A stretch of DNA of 64,000 nt from Granulicella cerasi (GTDB taxonomy: Bacteria > Acidobacteriota > Terriglobia > Terriglobales > Acidobacteriaceae). The translations under genes and the position numbers were made by a program. The stretch lies in assembly GCF_025685575.1 (NCBI RefSeq), contig NZ_JAGSYD010000001.1:127852-191851 (forward strand). Reading direction: 5' to 3'. The notes under the pieces were generated by a model. The model saw only the letters and a program-made list of their open reading frames with translations. It was not told the origin of the DNA and did not search any database. This document shows, in pieces, positions 63,130-64,000 of the stretch (its first letter is position 1; every line of letters begins with the position of its first letter).

Positions 63130-63135
63130 AGTATA
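63130..63135 (-). promoter_or_regulatory. -10 box TATACT 9 nt before M28 peptidase start
   Basis: On the minus strand TATACT (5 of 6 consensus) is followed by 9 nt and ATG 63120, without an SD. It fits the other leaderless candidates. Confidence 0.4.
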
Positions 63136-63161
63136 GCGACAATGCCAGCGCCCACGCGATG

Positions 63162-63749
63162 CTACTCAATGCCTGTCTCGGGCGTGATGCCCTCTGAAGC
63201 CTCGTACGCCAGTTCTTCCTCGTCCGTGTGAATTGCATGGCCGACACGCGATCGCTGCAGATCGATCACAATCGTTTCGGCGATGCGATCATGCACGCAC
63301 ATGCGGTTCTGGTGGATGTAGTACTGCAGAAAGCCGAAGCCGCCTTCCAGCAACGACGCGCCATAACCCAGTGCTCGCTCGATCGATTGCCACCACGTGA
63401 GAGACTCGTGCATCAGCGAGACGACCTTGATCTTCATCAGCCACTTGCCAATCGTCTGCCCCTTGCCCAGCTTCAGCGCAACCGCGAAGTACAGCGTCGA
63501 TTCGATGAGATGGCGGACAGTTTCCTCGCCTTCGATCAGAAACCATCCCATCGAGCCCTTCACCGCTTCATTCTCATGGTGACCGTTGAGATGAAAGACG
63601 GCACGGAAGATCGCGACCAGCAACAGGTCGATCACAATGGCCCAGGCGCGGCGCCAAAAGCTTGCGAGCGGCAGTCCGTTGAGTGCATCCATGCGAGCGG
63701 ATTCGTGCGCGTGGAAAGCGCGTTCGCCGCGCCATCGCTTCATGAACAT
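63162..63749 (-). CDS. RDD-family membrane protein
   Basis: Integral membrane protein of about 195 residues. The RDD domain begins FWRRAWAIVIDLLLVAIF (Arg and Asp of the name present) and includes GKGQTIGKWLMKIKVV and a final HDRIAETIVI. Three transmembrane segments are visible. ATG 63749 is chosen because GGGAG lies 7 nt upstream. The C-terminus is acidic (TDEEELAYEASEGIT). RDD proteins act in Na+/H+ antiport in some species, otherwise unknown. Confidence 0.84.
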   Translation of the reverse strand: MFMKRWRGERAFHAHESARMDALNGLPLASFWRRAWAIVIDLLLVAIFRAVFHLNGHHENEAVKGSMGWFLIEGEETVRHLIESTLYFAVALKLGKGQTIGKWLMKIKVVSLMHESLTWWQSIERALGYGASLLEGGFGFLQYYIHQNRMCVHDRIAETIVIDLQRSRVGHAIHTDEEELAYEASEGITPETGIE

Positions 63750-63817
63750 CACAGATCTCCCGGGAAGAGGTTCCCTCCACTCTAGCCGCGAGCGCGCATG
63801 CAGACAAGCCTTTGCGC

Positions 63818-63823
63818 TACGCT
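63818..63823 (+). promoter_or_regulatory. Candidate -10 box (TACGCT) 7 nt before tRNA synthetase start
   Basis: TACGCT, 7-nt spacer (CAATGCT), ATG 63831; no SD. Hexamer identical to that before the cytochrome c gene. Confidence 0.4.
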
Positions 63824-63830
63824 CAATGCT

Positions 63831-64000
63831 ATGGACGATCTGCGATACGAATGCGCCACGATCGAATGGGAAGCGCTCGAGCGGTCAAAATACGTTGGGC
63901 GCATTGCGCCTTCGCCTACGGGCCTGCTGCATCTCGGCCACGCACGCACGTTCTGGGCCGCAAACTATCGCTGCGGCGCTACCAAAGGAACGATGTGGCT
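63831..64000 (+). CDS. gluQ: Glutamyl-(Q)-tRNA synthetase, partial (right edge)
   Basis: The visible 56 codons encode the N-terminal catalytic region of class I glutamyl-tRNA synthetase-like enzymes. RIAPSPTGLLHLGHARTFW contains the HIGH-type signature as HLGH, then CGATKG. The short preceding extension (MDDLRYECATIEWEALERSKYVG) fits GluQ-RS, which charges queuosine in tRNA-Asp. A full-length gltX cannot be excluded because most of the protein is outside the window. Confidence 0.75.
   Translation, partial: MDDLRYECATIEWEALERSKYVGRIAPSPTGLLHLGHARTFWAANYRCGATKGTMW

Noticed and set aside
1-64000. tRNA, rRNA or prophage genes
   Set aside because: Scanned spacers for cloverleaf signatures (GGTTCGA-type T-arms), rRNA cores, integrases and transposases; none found by eye.

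Overview
This is a GC-rich chromosomal window from what is most likely a member of the Acidobacteriota, class Terriglobia (Granulicella/Terriglobus/Edaphobacter-like). The inference rests on family content: two Oar-type TonB-dependent receptors with an N-terminal carboxypeptidase-regulatory domain, a giant secreted NHL/Ig-repeat protein, a CadC-like winged-helix/TPR protein and many single secreted hydrolases. No rRNA, tRNA, CRISPR array, phage or insertion sequence was found by eye. About 55 protein genes are supported; both window edges cut genes (a xylulokinase at the left, a glutamyl-(Q) tRNA synthetase at the right).

Layout. 1-10.7 kb is a carbohydrate locus: xylulokinase and a secreted SGNH esterase face a ROK-family repressor, followed by an outer-membrane protein, a GH16 beta-glucanase, an Oar receptor and a divergent LacI regulator with a perfect 12-bp inverted-repeat operator just downstream of the receptor promoter. 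10.7-20.9 kb is a compact four-gene leftward unit: MFS importer, second Oar receptor, 1438-aa NHL/Ig protein and secreted alpha/beta-hydrolase. I read it as a substrate capture, release and import system of unknown substrate. 20.9-21.4 kb is a repeat-rich spacer.

21.4-40 kb is mostly housekeeping and envelope: a winged-helix/TPR membrane regulator opposite a MacB-like permease, a PpiC lipoprotein, a CPA2 antiporter, cytochrome c, lipA, Hsp15, a short-chain dehydrogenase, a carboxylesterase, a molybdopterin oxidoreductase, an unpaired Opp-type ATPase, a TSUP permease, a LOG protein and a glycosyltransferase. 40-43.4 kb carries pcrA/uvrD with an unusual ~160-residue acidic insert and a 50-aa basic protein. 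43.4-47.4 kb holds two toxin-antitoxin-like pairs (a Doc-like protein with a mutated Fic motif, and RES/Xre) around an amino-acid permease. 47.4-64 kb includes a catalase-like heme protein, LuxR, TetR and Xre-cupin regulators, a Bax-inhibitor-1 protein, a darcynin, an EmrB-type exporter, HrpB helicase and an M28 peptidase.

The more unusual signals are: (i) a diverged 42-bp REP-like element present twice, plus a second family of mosaic intergenic repeats, with similar sequence inside the helicase insert; (ii) a set of genes with a TANNNT -10 box only 6-9 nt before the start codon and no Shine-Dalgarno sequence, suggesting leaderless mRNAs; (iii) a TetR gene whose palindromic operator covers its own start codon; (iv) an orphan intrinsic terminator at 27.6 kb; (v) the Doc homologue lacking its catalytic His and Arg.
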